DNA of 64,000 nucleotides from Aphanothece cf. minutissima CCALA 015 (GCA_003003925.1 PVWP01000006.1:1-64000); one strand, 5' to 3'; positions 42,163-52,044 are shown, numbered from the stretch's first letter. Translations and numbers: made by a program. Notes: generated by a model from the letters alone, not told the origin.

Positions 42163-42236
42163 TCGGGGCGACAGGATTCGAACCTGCGACCTAGTGCTCC
42201 CAAAGCACCCGCGCTACCAAGCTGCGCCACGCCCCG
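42163..42236 (-). tRNA. tRNA-Pro (anticodon UGG)
   Basis: A 74-base tRNA on the minus strand with all parts visible: acceptor stem CGGGGCG pairing with CGCCCCG, discriminator A, D-arm GCGCAGCTTGGTAGCGC, anticodon loop TTTGGGA with TGG as anticodon, and T-arm with GGTTCGAATCC. CCA is not encoded. Such tRNA genes are common integration sites, and this one lies at the edge of a gene-poor segment. Confidence 0.95.
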
Positions 42237-42548
42237 TTACCTCCACCTTAGTCCACGACCGAGCGCGTGGGCCTGCCGTGACGGAAAGCCCGACACGGCA
42301 AGGGCTCGACGTCCCCAGGGGGCGAGAAAGCCTCCGTGAGCGCAGAAACTGCAAGCCTTCCAGCATGAAGGATTCTCCCCCATCCGGTCCCCACCCGACG
42401 TCGGCGCCAGTGCGGAAGCCCCATCCTGCTGAGCGACGCGACATCCATCCACGAGGGCTCACCTGTACCTCTCGCCAGGGTCCAGCATGGAGACATCGAC
42501 TTGTTCCGCAACGACTCTGGATCAACACCTCACGCCTGCGAACGGCAG
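42237..42548. other. Intergenic region after tRNA-Pro, no recognised content
   Basis: 312 bases between the tRNA and the end of the PilZ gene. Open frames on both strands read as shadows, with low-complexity Arg/Pro/Ser-rich products. No promoter, repeat or RNA structure was recognised. Confidence 0.55.
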
Positions 42549-42938
42549 TCAGACGTCAAGGGATTCAGGCGCCAAGAGGGCTTTATCGAAGTATTGATCG
42601 AGAATTGTTCCAGGGAGCAATGGCCCATCGGTGAACGCAAGGCCGACAAGGATTTGATGACTCAAGATGTTCATCCACTTCACACAAGCGGAGAGGTAGA
42701 CACTCTGGAAATGACCATAATCGCTGATATTGAGGAAAACGTGGTCATTGGTCTGAACGTCAAGAGATCCCCGTCGAACAATGCAAGCGCCGGCCCTGCT
42801 GATGTCGCCCAAGGTAACGAATCCTGTGCGCCCGGAGGGCAGATGGAGGCTCGCGGGAACCCCTGACGGCAGAGCCTGTCGGAGCGAGCTTCGACGCTCA
42901 AACAACAGCCTTTCTCCTCCAGCATGTGTGGATGACAT
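42549..42938 (-). CDS. PilZ-domain protein
   Basis: A 129-residue protein with a single PilZ domain, the c-di-GMP receptor fold. The binding residues are visible as an RxxxR-type motif in FERRSSLRQAL and the second motif in LGDISRAGACIV (D/NxSxxG). The domain ends with ACVKWMNI and VGLAFTDGPL. No effector domain is attached. The start is uncertain: ATG 42938 has an AGGGAG sequence 12 bases upstream, but an in-frame ATG at 43013 and TTG at 43040 would add a 25-34 residue helix. No diguanylate cyclase is in the window. Confidence 0.78.
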   Translation of the reverse strand: MSSTHAGGERLLFERRSSLRQALPSGVPASLHLPSGRTGFVTLGDISRAGACIVRRGSLDVQTNDHVFLNISDYGHFQSVYLSACVKWMNILSHQILVGLAFTDGPLLPGTILDQYFDKALLAPESLDV

Positions 42939-43040
42939 CAAATCCAGGATCTCCCTCAGAATTTCAAGGTAAACACCGCTTGCTGCTGTGTCAACAACGG
43001 AGCGATGAGCCATCGATCTGATGCAGAAATGAGGCCTCAA

Positions 43041-43676
43041 GGCAAAGAAATGGTTAACGTTTCATGATGAGTCTCTCGGCCTTGCATGGGAGCAACGACA
43101 TCAAGGTCAAAGACGGTGACGCCAGCTTCAACAACCAACGTGTTGACGTCGCCCGTCTCGCCCCGGGTCTGGAAGCTCCCCACCGCAGGGGCCGAGGAGA
43201 ACGAGGAAGTCAAGCAACGCACCCCGGAATCATTGGCGAGGGCATCAATCTGCTGAGCCATCACGAACCCTGGTGGGATTGACACAGTGTTGGCCTTGTT
43301 GAGTTGAGCGGCCCTGCTGCAGTTTCGCTGAAGCCGCTCTGCTGATGGCAGGCTGGCTTGATCACCCAAAGGGCTCAGGTGAGAGTGAATCCATCGCGGC
43401 GGTGAGCTGGCCAGCGGAGGGAAGGGCCAGCCGTTGGGACGGGGCCAGGGGGATGTCGGGGGAAAGTCCTGCAGCCAGCGCCTGGCCTGTCGCGGTTGGT
43501 TCCATGCACAGGGCAGGGATGCAAGGTTCGACAGAACCAGGAATCACGGCAGAGCGTCCTGGCGGTTGAACCGTCACTTCACGCACGTGCCACCAGCGGA
43601 AGGACTCACGCTGCCCAGGTCCAGGGGAGAGACCTCACGGTGCTGCGGCGTTTCCTGAGAACAACCGGATCCCCTC
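43041..43676. other. Gene-poor region before folB
   Basis: 636 bases. The best candidate is a minus-strand frame of 74 codons from ATG 43261 to 43037 (MAQQIDALANDSGVRC...), which ends at the longest possible PilZ start; its sequence is plausible but resembles no family, so it is not called. The rest reads as non-coding, with no tRNA, repeat or terminator seen. Confidence 0.55.
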
Positions 43677-44039
43677 TCAGCCCCAGCGCCGCCTGCGGCT
43701 CACCGCCACGCTGCCATCGAAGCCGGGAACCGGCACCTGGCACTTGCTGACCTCCACCGCCAGGGGGATCGGCCCATAGCAGGCCTCCAGGGCGTCGAGG
43801 ATCTGCTCGCTGTAGTGCTCCAGGGTCAGGCAGCAGACGGTGCGCGCCTGCTGCTGCAGCGCCGCGATGCCGCGGCCGTAGTCGTAGCCCTGGCTGAGGT
43901 CGTCGCTGCGGGCCGTGGCGGCCAGATCCGCCCCCAGGGAGAAGGCGATCTCAAACCACTGGCCATGGCGGCGTTCCTGCTCATAGACCCCCACATGGGC
44001 CCACACCCGCAGGCCCCGCACGTGGATCGCCTCGGTCAC
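43677..44039 (-). CDS. folB: Dihydroneopterin aldolase
   Basis: A 120-residue folate-biosynthesis enzyme that splits dihydroneopterin to 6-hydroxymethyl-dihydropterin. Family landmarks are [19 protein letters not shown], with the conserved aromatic and Glu region, [27 protein letters not shown] and the end [13 protein letters not shown]. It begins with GTG and its start overlaps the proA stop (GTGA). Placed last in the run ROK kinase-proA-folB. Confidence 0.93.
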   Translation of the reverse strand: MTEAIHVRGLRVWAHVGVYEQERRHGQWFEIAFSLGADLAATARSDDLSQGYDYGRGIAALQQQARTVCCLTLEHYSEQILDALEACYGPIPLAVEVSKCQVPVPGFDGSVAVSRRRRWG

Positions 44040-45367
44040 AGGGGCAGGGGGCGGTGGCTGAAGCTCCGCGTCCCGTCGGCGTAGTCGGCGGCGATGTGGC
44101 CCTCGCCCCGCAGCCGGTAGCGGTAGGTGACCAGCCCCTCGAGCCCCACCGGGCCCCGCGGCGGCAGGGTCTGGGTGCTGATGCCGACCTCGGCGCCGAA
44201 GCCGTAGCGGTTGCCGTCGGCGAAGCGGGTGGAGCAGTTGAGGAACACCCCGGCGCTGTCCACAGCCCGCAGGAACCGCTCAGCCGCTACTGGATCGGTG
44301 CTGGCGATCGCATCGGTGTGGCGGGACCCGTGGCGGCGGATGTGTTCCAGGGCCGCCTCCAGGTCCTCCACCACCTTCACGTTGAGAATCAGATCCGAGT
44401 ACTCCGTGTCCCAGGCGTCGGGGCCGGCGGCCTGAACCACCCCCAGGGCGCAGGCGGCGGCATCGCCGCGCAGCTCCACCCCCGCCGCCGCGAAGGCCGG
44501 CAGGGCCGCCCCCAGGAAGGCGGGGGCGATGGCCTGGTGCACCAGCAGGGTCTCGATGGCGTTGCAGGCCGCCGGGTACTGGGTCTTGCTGTCGAGGGCA
44601 ATGCGCAGGGCCAGGGCCGGATCGGCGGCCTGATCCACGTAGAGGTGGCAGATGCCATCGGCGTGGCCCAGCACGGGGATGCGGGTGTTGTCCTGGATGA
44701 AGCGCACCAGGGCGTTCGATCCCCTGGGGATGATCAGATCCACCAGGCCATCGAGCCGCAGCAGACCCAGGCTCTCCTCGCGGCTGGTGAGCAGCTCCAG
44801 GCAGCCGGGGTCGACGGCGCTGCCGGCCAGGCCCCGCTGCAGGGCCGCCACGATCGCCTGGCAGCTGCGGCTGGCTTCCCGGCCCCCCTTGAGCAGGGCG
44901 CCGTTGCCCGAGCGGATCGCCAGCGAGGCGATCTGCATCACCGCATCGGGCCGGGCCTCGAAGATCACCCCCAGCACCCCCAGGGGCACGCTCAGCCGCT
45001 CCAGCACCAGCCCGTCATCGAGCTCGGTGTGCAGCTGGCGCCGGCCCACGGGATCGGCCAGGGCCGCCACCTGGCGCACCCCGGCGATCGCCCCCGCCAG
45101 CTTGGGGGCATCCAGCTTCAGACGCGCCACCAGGGCCGGCGCCAGCCCCTCGGCGGCCGCGGCGGCCAGGTCGGCCCGGTTGGCCTCCAGGATCCCGTCG
45201 CTGGCGTCCTCGAGGGCGTCGGCCATCGCCTCCACCGCCGTTCGGCGTTCGGCGTCGCTGGCCTGGCCCAGGGCCATGGCGGCCCGGCGCACCGCCGCGG
45301 CCCGCTGCAGCAGCTGGGGGTCGGGCTCCGGCACGACGCTGGCGGGAGAGGTGAGGGTCTGGCTCAT
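44036..45367 (-). CDS. proA: Glutamate-5-semialdehyde dehydrogenase (gamma-glutamyl phosphate reductase)
   Basis: A 443-residue enzyme of the aldehyde dehydrogenase superfamily, the second step of proline synthesis. The catalytic Cys is in [16 protein letters not shown], preceded by [13 protein letters not shown]. Other family blocks are [17 protein letters not shown] and the C-terminal [16 protein letters not shown]. The start is the ATG at 45367 (MSQTLTS); an in-frame ATG three codons earlier is possible. It lies nine bases after the ROK kinase stop. The tRNA-Pro nearby is not functionally connected as far as can be told. Confidence 0.96.
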   Translation of the reverse strand: MSQTLTSPASVVPEPDPQLLQRAAAVRRAAMALGQASDAERRTAVEAMADALEDASDGILEANRADLAAAAAEGLAPALVARLKLDAPKLAGAIAGVRQVAALADPVGRRQLHTELDDGLVLERLSVPLGVLGVIFEARPDAVMQIASLAIRSGNGALLKGGREASRSCQAIVAALQRGLAGSAVDPGCLELLTSREESLGLLRLDGLVDLIIPRGSNALVRFIQDNTRIPVLGHADGICHLYVDQAADPALALRIALDSKTQYPAACNAIETLLVHQAIAPAFLGAALPAFAAAGVELRGDAAACALGVVQAAGPDAWDTEYSDLILNVKVVEDLEAALEHIRRHGSRHTDAIASTDPVAAERFLRAVDSAGVFLNCSTRFADGNRYGFGAEVGISTQTLPPRGPVGLEGLVTYRYRLRGEGHIAADYADGTRSFSHRPLPL

Positions 45368-45375
45368 GGCCCCCA

Positions 45376-46290
45376 TCATCCCAAGCGGTCCAGCGCCAGC
45401 CGCACCGCCCCCAGCCGGCCGGCACCGTTGCCCAGGGCGCAACGGCGGATCGCCAACCCCTCCCGGCTCACCGCCAGGACCCGCTCCTCCACCTCCCGCC
45501 AGACCGCCGGCAGGAAGTGGTGGCTGGCGGCGCTGAGGCCACCGCCGATCAGCACCAGCTCCGGGGTGAGCACATACAGCAGTGAGCTGAGCCCCACCCC
45601 GAGGGGACGTCCGTAGGCCTCCCACACCGCCAGGGCTTCGGTGTCGCCGGCGTCGGCGCGTCGGCAGAGCTCGCGCGGATCGAGCGGGCTGAGGCGGGCC
45701 AGGCCGCCGAGGCTGCAGAACTGCTCCAGGGAGCCCCGGTTGCCGCTGCGACAGGGGGGCCCCTCAGGATCCACGCCGATCAGCCCAGGCTCAGCGGCCG
45801 CGCCGCCATGGCCGGTGAACAGCCGGCCCCCCAGCAGCACCGCCCCGCCCACGCCCGTGCCCAGGGTGAGCAGCAGCACGTCGCCCACACCGCGGGCGGC
45901 CCCCAGCCAGGCCTCACCGAGCAGGGCACCGTTGGCATCGTTGCCCAGGATCACCCGCCGCCCCAGCCGGGCTTCGAGCCAGGCGGCCAGGGGCACATCC
46001 CGCCACCCCGGCAGGTTGATGGAGATCCGCGCCACCCGACCCGCCGCGTCGCAGGGTCCCGGCAGGCCGATGCCGACCCGGTCGGCAAGGCGGTCGGGGT
46101 CGATCGCGTCGACCGCCTCGGCCAGGGCCATGCAGACCGCCCCCGGCACCGCCGGCTGGGGCGTGGGTACCTCGGCCTCGGCGAGCACGGTGCCCTGCTG
46201 GTCGCAGCGGGCCAGCTTGATGGCCGTGCCCCCCAGATCGATGCCGATCAGCTGGGCCTCCCCGGGAGGTCGTTCGCGGGACGACGCCAT
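45376..46290 (-). CDS. ROK-family sugar kinase, probable glucokinase
   Basis: A 304-residue ROK kinase. The ATP-binding start is [17 protein letters not shown], the catalytic Asp lies in [16 protein letters not shown], and [17 protein letters not shown] and VLIGGGLS are the other conserved blocks. The ROK zinc site normally has a His and a CxCGxxGCxE cluster; here the His is Leu (EPGLIG) and the cluster reads [10 protein letters not shown], so two of three Cys are Ser. Whether zinc is still bound is doubtful. Glucose is the most likely substrate. Located between proA and tamB on the same strand. Confidence 0.85.
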   Translation of the reverse strand: MASSRERPPGEAQLIGIDLGGTAIKLARCDQQGTVLAEAEVPTPQPAVPGAVCMALAEAVDAIDPDRLADRVGIGLPGPCDAAGRVARISINLPGWRDVPLAAWLEARLGRRVILGNDANGALLGEAWLGAARGVGDVLLLTLGTGVGGAVLLGGRLFTGHGGAAAEPGLIGVDPEGPPCRSGNRGSLEQFCSLGGLARLSPLDPRELCRRADAGDTEALAVWEAYGRPLGVGLSSLLYVLTPELVLIGGGLSAASHHFLPAVWREVEERVLAVSREGLAIRRCALGNGAGRLGAVRLALDRLG

Positions 46291-46325
46291 CGCCGCACCC
46301 TACCCAGCGGAGCACCCGCCGTCCC

Positions 46326-49300
46326 TCAGAAGCGCAGGAACACCTGCAGCAGCGATTGCCAGGCCCCCTCGGTGTCGACGGAGGTCTGCAGGTTGAAGGT
46401 GTCGGAGGCCTTGTAGGTGAGGGTCACCTGGGGAGGGACATCGGAGCGGTTCGGGGCCGCCAGCACCGACATGCTGAAGCGGTTGGTGATGTCCACCCCG
46501 ATCTCGGCGCCGAGCACCAGCTGGGGCGGCACCCGCCGCCGGGTGGTGCCCTCCTGCTGGGTGTCGATCGCCTGGTTCACGTAGGTGGGATAGAGGGCCA
46601 GACTCACCCGCTGGCCGAAGGCATCGCTCAGGGACGACAGCAGCGGCGAGAGAAGGGTCTGGCCCACCACCGTGGCCAGGGCGGCCCCGGCCCCGCCGCC
46701 GCTCAGACCCGCCAGGGAGTTGCCGCCGATCAGGGCCACCAGCCGCTCCTGCGGCAGGGGCGGGCTGCTGCGCAGCTTGAGGTTCTCGGCGATGCGGTCG
46801 GCCGGACCGCTCACCGATACCACCACCAGGATCAGGTTCAGCTGGTTGAGGGCCGAGAGACCGGCCTGGTTGGGGGCGTTCTGCACCGAGGGGCCCACGT
46901 CCCCCACCCCGGACGGTGACAGCACGCTGAGGCTGTCGGAGATGCGGGTGCGCAGGGCGATGTCGAGGTAGGGCACCAGCCCCAGAGAGGGGGTGAAGAC
47001 CGCCACGTTGGGGGCGTCGGGGTCGAGGCTGAAGCTGGTGGTGAACAGGTTCAGCCGTCCCCCCAGCAGCCGCACCACCCCGGAGGCCCGCAGGGAGGGA
47101 TCCAGGCGGCCGGCGATCCGCAGCTGACCGGCGGTGGTGAAGTTGGCGATGTTGGGGATCACCACCCGCAGATCGGGCCCCAGCCGCAGGATCATGTCCT
47201 CGAAGGCCAGGTAGGGGAAACGGGGCACCGAGGAGCGCAGGGCTTCGGCGGTGGTGGACTCCACATCGGGGCCCAGCAGCACCAGGGGCTGCTGGAAGTT
47301 CCACTTCGACTCCAGCAGCTCGGGCATGGTGCGCGGCTGGACCGGCTGATCGGACACGGGCTCGCTGGCCGCCAGCTGGCCCGGCTGGACGTTGATGGTG
47401 CCGCGGCTGATCGCCACGTTGCCTCCGAGCACCGGGGCCAGCAGGCTGCCGCTCAGATGCAGCTGGCCATCCCCCACCGCCGCCAGCCGCGGCACCTTGA
47501 ACGGCACCTGCTCCAGCTTCATCACCAGGGTCCGGTCCTGGGCGAGGGGCCGGAACAGCCCCAGGCGGCCCTCGCCGCCCACCAGCCCCTGGGGCCCCAC
47601 CCGGGCGCGGAACTCCTGCACCACCAGCTGCTCGAAGTCGAACAGGATCGTGGCGTCCACCTCCCGCACCTCCTGGCCGATGAAGCGGCAGCGGAGCTCC
47701 CGCAGCCGCAGGAAGCCGTTGGCGATCGGGTCGTCGAGGCTGCCGCGCACCAGCAGCTGCAGGTCGGCGCCGCCCTCCTGCCACTCGAAGGCCTGCCCCC
47801 CCAGGCGGGTGAGGAAGCGGAGCCCATCGCCCCGGGTGGCGAGGCGCAGCTCCAGCCCCTGCTGGGAGGCCACCAGCGGGATCGTGCCCGCCAGGTCGAC
47901 GCTGCGGGAGGCCCCCTCGGCCCGCAGGGCCAGATCCAGGACGATCCCTTCGTCCCTCAGCTCCACCCGCCCCCGCTCCAGCTCCAGTGCCTGCTCCCCG
48001 AGGCGCCCTTCCACCAGCGCCAGGTCGAGGGCCAGCTCGGGACGGGGGCCGCCCAGCCGGTAGCGCCCCTTGGCGGCCAGGCTGCCGCGCAGGTTGTCCG
48101 GCAGTGGCGTGAGCAGGGCCAGCAGGGAGAGGGGCAGGTCGGCGAGGCTGAAGCGACCGCTGCCGCCGCTGAGCGGCCCCTCCAGCCGCACCTCGAAGGG
48201 CTTGCCGGCGAGGGCCTCGGCCCGGTCGCCCTGGTTGAACCAGAGGTGGCCGGTGGCCCGCAGGTCGGCCCGGGTGCGGGCGAAGTCCGGGCCGCTGAGC
48301 ACCAGATCGGCATCGATCCGGGCCTGCAGCCGTTCCAGCTTCTCGGCCCGGCTGGCCCGGCTGGCCTCCTGCTCCCGGGCGGCGACCCGCTCCTCGGCCT
48401 CGGCCAGGGCGCGCAGCTGGTCGGCGACCGTGCCGGCCATGGTGTCGACCACCAGGGTGCCCAGGTCACTGGCCCGCCCGCGGGTCGGGGCCGGCGCGCC
48501 GCGCCAGATCGGCCAGGCGTCGGTGAACTGGCGAAACAGGAGCGTGGAGAGCTGACGCGCTTCGAAGCGGGCCCGGAACGGGCCCCGCCAGCGGCCGGAC
48601 ACCGTGGCGGCGATCGTGCCCTGGCCCAGGGGCTCGATCACGCCCTTGACCTGGTAGCGGCGTTCGTCGTACTGCACGTCGGCCTGGATCCGCCGTCCTC
48701 CGACCCCCAGGAACTCAGGCGAGAGCAGCTCCACCCGGCCATCGAAACCGAGCGGCTGTAGCCCCAGCCGTCCGCTGCCGCTGAGGTCCCCCTGCAGCGG
48801 ACGCAGGCGGCGCTGCGGGCCGGTGGCCACCGCCAGGCCGCGCAGGGGGAAGGCGCGGGCCAGCCAGCGGTAGTTCGCCGGCCGGCCCTCCAGGGAGAAC
48901 ACACCGCCGTTCCGTTCGATGGCGGCCCGCACCGGCTGCCAGCGGCGGTCGAGCAGGGCGGTGAGGCGGCCGTCCGGCGTCGGGGCCACGGTGGTGAGGT
49001 CAAGGGACCGGTCGCGCAGGCGGCCGCGCCAGGTCTCCCGCAGCAGCAGGGGGCCGGCACCGGGCTGCTGCAGGCGCAGCTGCAGGTCGGGACGCAGCTC
49101 CGCCAGAGGGCCGGCGATGGTCCCCTCCGCATCCAGCTGGCCCTGGAGGGTGGTGCCCAGCAGCGGGTCCAGGCGGGACAGGGGGTAGTTGCGCACCTCC
49201 ACCCGGGCCTGCAGCGGACCGGCCACCAGGCCCTTGCCCGCCTGGAAGGCCAGCGGCAGGCGGGCCGTGGCCGCGAGACGATCGGCGCCGAAGCGCTCCA

Positions 49301-50684
49301 GCCGCAGCACCCGGTCGCTCCAAACCAGTGCCGCCTGCCAGGGCCCCAGGAGGCGCTGGGAGGCCTGGCCCGTCTCCACCCGCAGACGCGGCGTCGCCAG
49401 CCGGCCGTCCGCCCGCAGGCGACCGGCCAGGGGCTGGCGCGCCCATACCGGCAGGCGGGAGGCGGCGGCGAAGTCGTCGGGATCGAGGCGCCAGCGGGCC
49501 TCCAGGGCCAGGGAGCGGCCGATGCTGCCGCTGGCCCGCACGCTGGAGCCCCCCAACCGGCCATCGAGCCGGGTGAGGCGCAGCAGGCCCTCCCCCCAGC
49601 TCCCCTGCAGATCGGCCTGGATGGGCTGGCGTCCGAGCGGATGGCGGGGCGGCGGCTGGGCTTCGAGCTGGACCGCCAGGCGGCGGTCCGCATCGGCCCT
49701 GGCCGTCAGGCGGCCGCCCCAGGGGCCGAACCGCCAGACGCTGGCGGGCAGGATCAGGGCCCGGTCACGGCAGGAGAGGGGCAGCCGCTCCGCCGTCAGC
49801 GGCGTGGCGCCGGTTCCCAGGCGCCAGCGCACGTCCCGCAGCTCCAGCCCCCCCTCGCAGCGGGCCAGACCCCGCCGGATCCGCAGCCCCACCCGGCCGT
49901 CGGCCTCCCCGGCGAGGCTGCCCCCGACCCGATCCCCCGCCGGCAGCAGCGGCCGCATCAGGGCCAGCGGCAGGCGGCGGGCGGTCAGCCGGCCCTGCCA
50001 GTGCTGCTTCTGCCACTGGCCCTCCCCATCCAGCCGCAGCGAGCCGCCCCGCTCGCCGGCGGGGGGCGTCAGGCGCAGGCCCAGGTCGATCTCGCGGCGG
50101 TGCAGGCGCAGGGCCACCTGGCCCGAGAGCCTCAGGTCGAGGGGCAGGGACGTCGCTCCGGCGCCCCGCACCCGCAGGTCGGCGGGCTGAAGCAGACCCA
50201 GACGCAGGTCGATGCGCGGTGGCTCCCGCCCCGGGGGAACCGAGCCGAGCACCCAGAACTGGCCGCTGGCGTTGCGGCGCAGCTCCGCCCGGGCCCGCTC
50301 GAAGCCCAGGTCGAGCGCGAACCCACGCAGGGCCAGGCTGGCCAGCGGGTCGAGGCGCACCCGCACTCCCTCGACCGACACCGTGGAGGCGTCCCTGGAG
50401 CCGGGGAGGAACCGGCTGGGGCCGATCCAGAGCCCGTCGGGCTTCAGACCCCGGTAGGGGCCCAGCTGCAGGGGGCGGCCCATCGCCCTGCCGACCTGGC
50501 GCTCCAGGGTGGGCCGGAAACGGCCGTACAGACCGGCGACGATGCGATCGAACCAGAAGACCCCGACCCCCAGCCCCGCCCCCAGGAAACCGACGACGAG
50601 AAGCCCCTTCCACACACGTCGGCGGGCGGGCCAGGGCCGACTGTCAGGCTTCCATCGCATCCACCGGGGTCGGTTGCCGTCCAT
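46326..50684 (-). CDS. TamB-like translocation/assembly module protein (DUF490)
   Basis: A 1452-residue envelope protein with one N-terminal membrane helix (WKGLLVVGFLGAGLGVGVFWF, about residues 25-45) and a very long repetitive beta-rich body typical of the AsmA/TamB/YhdP group. These form a groove that carries phospholipids to the outer membrane or assists outer-membrane protein assembly. The conserved C-terminal DUF490 domain contains GTINVQPGQLA, LSVLSPSGVGD and the final LLQVFLRF, ending in Phe as expected of a beta-signal. ATG 50684 was chosen over an upstream TTG. A helical Glu/Arg segment near residue 780 is an insertion. Confidence 0.92.
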   Translation of the reverse strand: MDGNRPRWMRWKPDSRPWPARRRVWKGLLVVGFLGAGLGVGVFWFDRIVAGLYGRFRPTLERQVGRAMGRPLQLGPYRGLKPDGLWIGPSRFLPGSRDASTVSVEGVRVRLDPLASLALRGFALDLGFERARAELRRNASGQFWVLGSVPPGREPPRIDLRLGLLQPADLRVRGAGATSLPLDLRLSGQVALRLHRREIDLGLRLTPPAGERGGSLRLDGEGQWQKQHWQGRLTARRLPLALMRPLLPAGDRVGGSLAGEADGRVGLRIRRGLARCEGGLELRDVRWRLGTGATPLTAERLPLSCRDRALILPASVWRFGPWGGRLTARADADRRLAVQLEAQPPPRHPLGRQPIQADLQGSWGEGLLRLTRLDGRLGGSSVRASGSIGRSLALEARWRLDPDDFAAASRLPVWARQPLAGRLRADGRLATPRLRVETGQASQRLLGPWQAALVWSDRVLRLERFGADRLAATARLPLAFQAGKGLVAGPLQARVEVRNYPLSRLDPLLGTTLQGQLDAEGTIAGPLAELRPDLQLRLQQPGAGPLLLRETWRGRLRDRSLDLTTVAPTPDGRLTALLDRRWQPVRAAIERNGGVFSLEGRPANYRWLARAFPLRGLAVATGPQRRLRPLQGDLSGSGRLGLQPLGFDGRVELLSPEFLGVGGRRIQADVQYDERRYQVKGVIEPLGQGTIAATVSGRWRGPFRARFEARQLSTLLFRQFTDAWPIWRGAPAPTRGRASDLGTLVVDTMAGTVADQLRALAEAEERVAAREQEASRASRAEKLERLQARIDADLVLSGPDFARTRADLRATGHLWFNQGDRAEALAGKPFEVRLEGPLSGGSGRFSLADLPLSLLALLTPLPDNLRGSLAAKGRYRLGGPRPELALDLALVEGRLGEQALELERGRVELRDEGIVLDLALRAEGASRSVDLAGTIPLVASQQGLELRLATRGDGLRFLTRLGGQAFEWQEGGADLQLLVRGSLDDPIANGFLRLRELRCRFIGQEVREVDATILFDFEQLVVQEFRARVGPQGLVGGEGRLGLFRPLAQDRTLVMKLEQVPFKVPRLAAVGDGQLHLSGSLLAPVLGGNVAISRGTINVQPGQLAASEPVSDQPVQPRTMPELLESKWNFQQPLVLLGPDVESTTAEALRSSVPRFPYLAFEDMILRLGPDLRVVIPNIANFTTAGQLRIAGRLDPSLRASGVVRLLGGRLNLFTTSFSLDPDAPNVAVFTPSLGLVPYLDIALRTRISDSLSVLSPSGVGDVGPSVQNAPNQAGLSALNQLNLILVVVSVSGPADRIAENLKLRSSPPLPQERLVALIGGNSLAGLSGGGAGAALATVVGQTLLSPLLSSLSDAFGQRVSLALYPTYVNQAIDTQQEGTTRRRVPPQLVLGAEIGVDITNRFSMSVLAAPNRSDVPPQVTLTYKASDTFNLQTSVDTEGAWQSLLQVFLRF

Positions 50685-50728
50685 GGGCGGCCGCAATATA
50701 GGGGGCTTGTCACGCCTTCCCCAGCCCC

Positions 50729-51193
50729 ATGGCCGCTGATCCGATCCTGTTCGTGGCCGGTACCTGGCTGGGTGCCGCCAGCGGGGTGCTGGCGGTGCTC
50801 ACCATCGCCGGCTTCCTCGCCCGCTGGGGCATCCGCTTCCGCCTCGTGGGGATCACCAGCTTCACGGTGCTGCTGTCGCTCTCCTGCCTCGCCTTCGCCA
50901 TCAGCTACAACCCCCGGGTGAGCGTGCCGGGGGCGGTCCAGGTGCCGGTCGTGTTCGACAACGGCACCGATCTGGTCATCGCCGCCGCCCCGGCGAGCCT
51001 CGAGGGTGAGGCGGTGGCCCCCACCCTTGAGCAGGTGGCCCGCAACCTGCGCGGGGGCGGGCGCGGCAGCGGCGGCACGGTGCGGGTGAGGCTGCGCCGG
51101 GTCGAGGCCGTCGAGCCGGGGCTGGCCCGGCCCGTGGTGCTGGCGGAAACCACCCGGAATCTGGCGGCTGTCCGCCCCGGCGACGCCTCCTGA
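50729..51193 (+). CDS. Ycf51/DUF2518-family protein
   Basis: A 154-residue protein with two N-terminal membrane helices (about 5-30 and 38-60: LGAASGVLAVLTIAGFLARW and FTVLLSLSCLAFAISYNP), then a soluble beta-rich domain with VVFDNGTDLVIAAAPASLEGEAVAPTLEQVARNL. This is the layout of the Ycf51/DUF2518 family, shared between cyanobacteria and some algal plastids, with no known function. Divergent from tamB (44 bases between starts) and followed six bases later by the DUF4332 gene. Confidence 0.83.
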   Translation: MAADPILFVAGTWLGAASGVLAVLTIAGFLARWGIRFRLVGITSFTVLLSLSCLAFAISYNPRVSVPGAVQVPVVFDNGTDLVIAAAPASLEGEAVAPTLEQVARNLRGGGRGSGGTVRVRLRRVEAVEPGLARPVVLAETTRNLAAVRPGDAS

Positions 51194-51199
51194 ACCCCT

Positions 51200-51601
51200 G
51201 TGGCCCACCCGTTCCGGCCGGCGCCCCACCTGAAGCGCGAAGCGCAGCGACTGCGCCGGGCGGGCATTGACAGCTGGGAGGAGCTGGCCGGTCTGGATGA
51301 TGCCCGCCTGCGCCACCTGGCCGCCTCCGGGGAGGCCAGCGAGGCCCGCCTGATTCTTCTGCGCGGCCAGGCCCGGCTGGTGAGCGCCGTGGGCCTCGCC
51401 CCCGAGGAGGCGGCCCTTCTGCTGCATGGGGGCATCGCCAGCCCGGCCGGTCTCGCCGCCGCCGATCCGCCGCAGCTGCAGCAGCAGCTGGGCCGGCTGC
51501 AGCGCCGTCTCACCGGCTCGGCCGTCCCCCCGGTCGACCTGCCGCTGGTCCTGTCCTGGGTCCGCCGGGCCCGGCAGGCCTCCGGTCGCTCCCCGAACTG
51601 A
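51200..51601 (+). CDS. DUF4332 helix-hairpin-helix-like protein
   Basis: A 133-residue helical protein. The start HLKREAQRLRRAGIDSWEELAGLDDARLRHLAASG and the block LLRGQARLVSAVGLAPEEAALLLHGGIAS have the repeated helix-hairpin pattern of DUF4332. Function unknown; the fold is like DNA-binding HhH domains but no nucleic-acid role is proven. It starts with GTG 51200, six bases after the Ycf51 gene, so both are probably one transcript. Confidence 0.78.
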   Translation: MAHPFRPAPHLKREAQRLRRAGIDSWEELAGLDDARLRHLAASGEASEARLILLRGQARLVSAVGLAPEEAALLLHGGIASPAGLAAADPPQLQQQLGRLQRRLTGSAVPPVDLPLVLSWVRRARQASGRSPN

Positions 51602-51664
51602 CCCTCCGCTCCTGCGCCGCCCCGGCACGGGTGACTGGAATAGGGAAAACGGACGGAGGCAGCG

Positions 51665-52039
51665 ATGCCCCGAACAACCCGCCTTTCTCCCCCCAGAGCC
51701 ACGAACCACCCCCATCGCGACGACCGCCGCCACACCCTGATCACCCGCTCGAGCACCCGTCTTCGCCGCTGCTTCACCGCCCTTCTCGGCGTCGCCTGTC
51801 TTGGCGCGGTTGCCGTTCCCGGCGTGCGGGCCCAGTCCGCCCTGCTGGAATCGGTGAAGCAGAACCCCGCCCTGGCCCAGAGTCTCTGCCAGCAGTTCCG
51901 CCAGCTGAACGCCCAGGGCGTCTCGGCCACATCGAAGGCGTCGATCGCCAGCCTGGCCAGCAGCCGCGGCCTCAGTCCCATGGATGCGGAGGTGCTGGCC
52001 ACCTACGTCATCGGCCTGCACTGCTCCACGGTGTTCTGA
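51665..52039 (+). CDS. Small exported hypothetical protein
   Basis: A 124-residue protein starting at ATG 51665 after a GGAGG sequence five bases upstream. A basic N-terminus precedes a signal-like helix (CFTALLGVACLGAVAVPGVRA, about residues 36-56), then a helical mature part (ALLESVKQNPALAQSLCQQFRQLNAQG ... DAEVLATYVIGLHC) with two Cys that could pair. The N-terminal extension before the signal is unusually long, so the real start might be farther in. Family unknown; similar small periplasmic proteins are common in picocyanobacteria. Confidence 0.72.
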   Translation: MPRTTRLSPPRATNHPHRDDRRHTLITRSSTRLRRCFTALLGVACLGAVAVPGVRAQSALLESVKQNPALAQSLCQQFRQLNAQGVSATSKASIASLASSRGLSPMDAEVLATYVIGLHCSTVF

Positions 52040-52044
52040 AGCCC

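Noticed and set aside
43037..43369. Minus-strand open frame of 110 codons before the PilZ gene
   Set aside because: The last 74 codons are plausible, but no family, ribosome binding site or neighbour supports it, and it touches the longest possible PilZ start.
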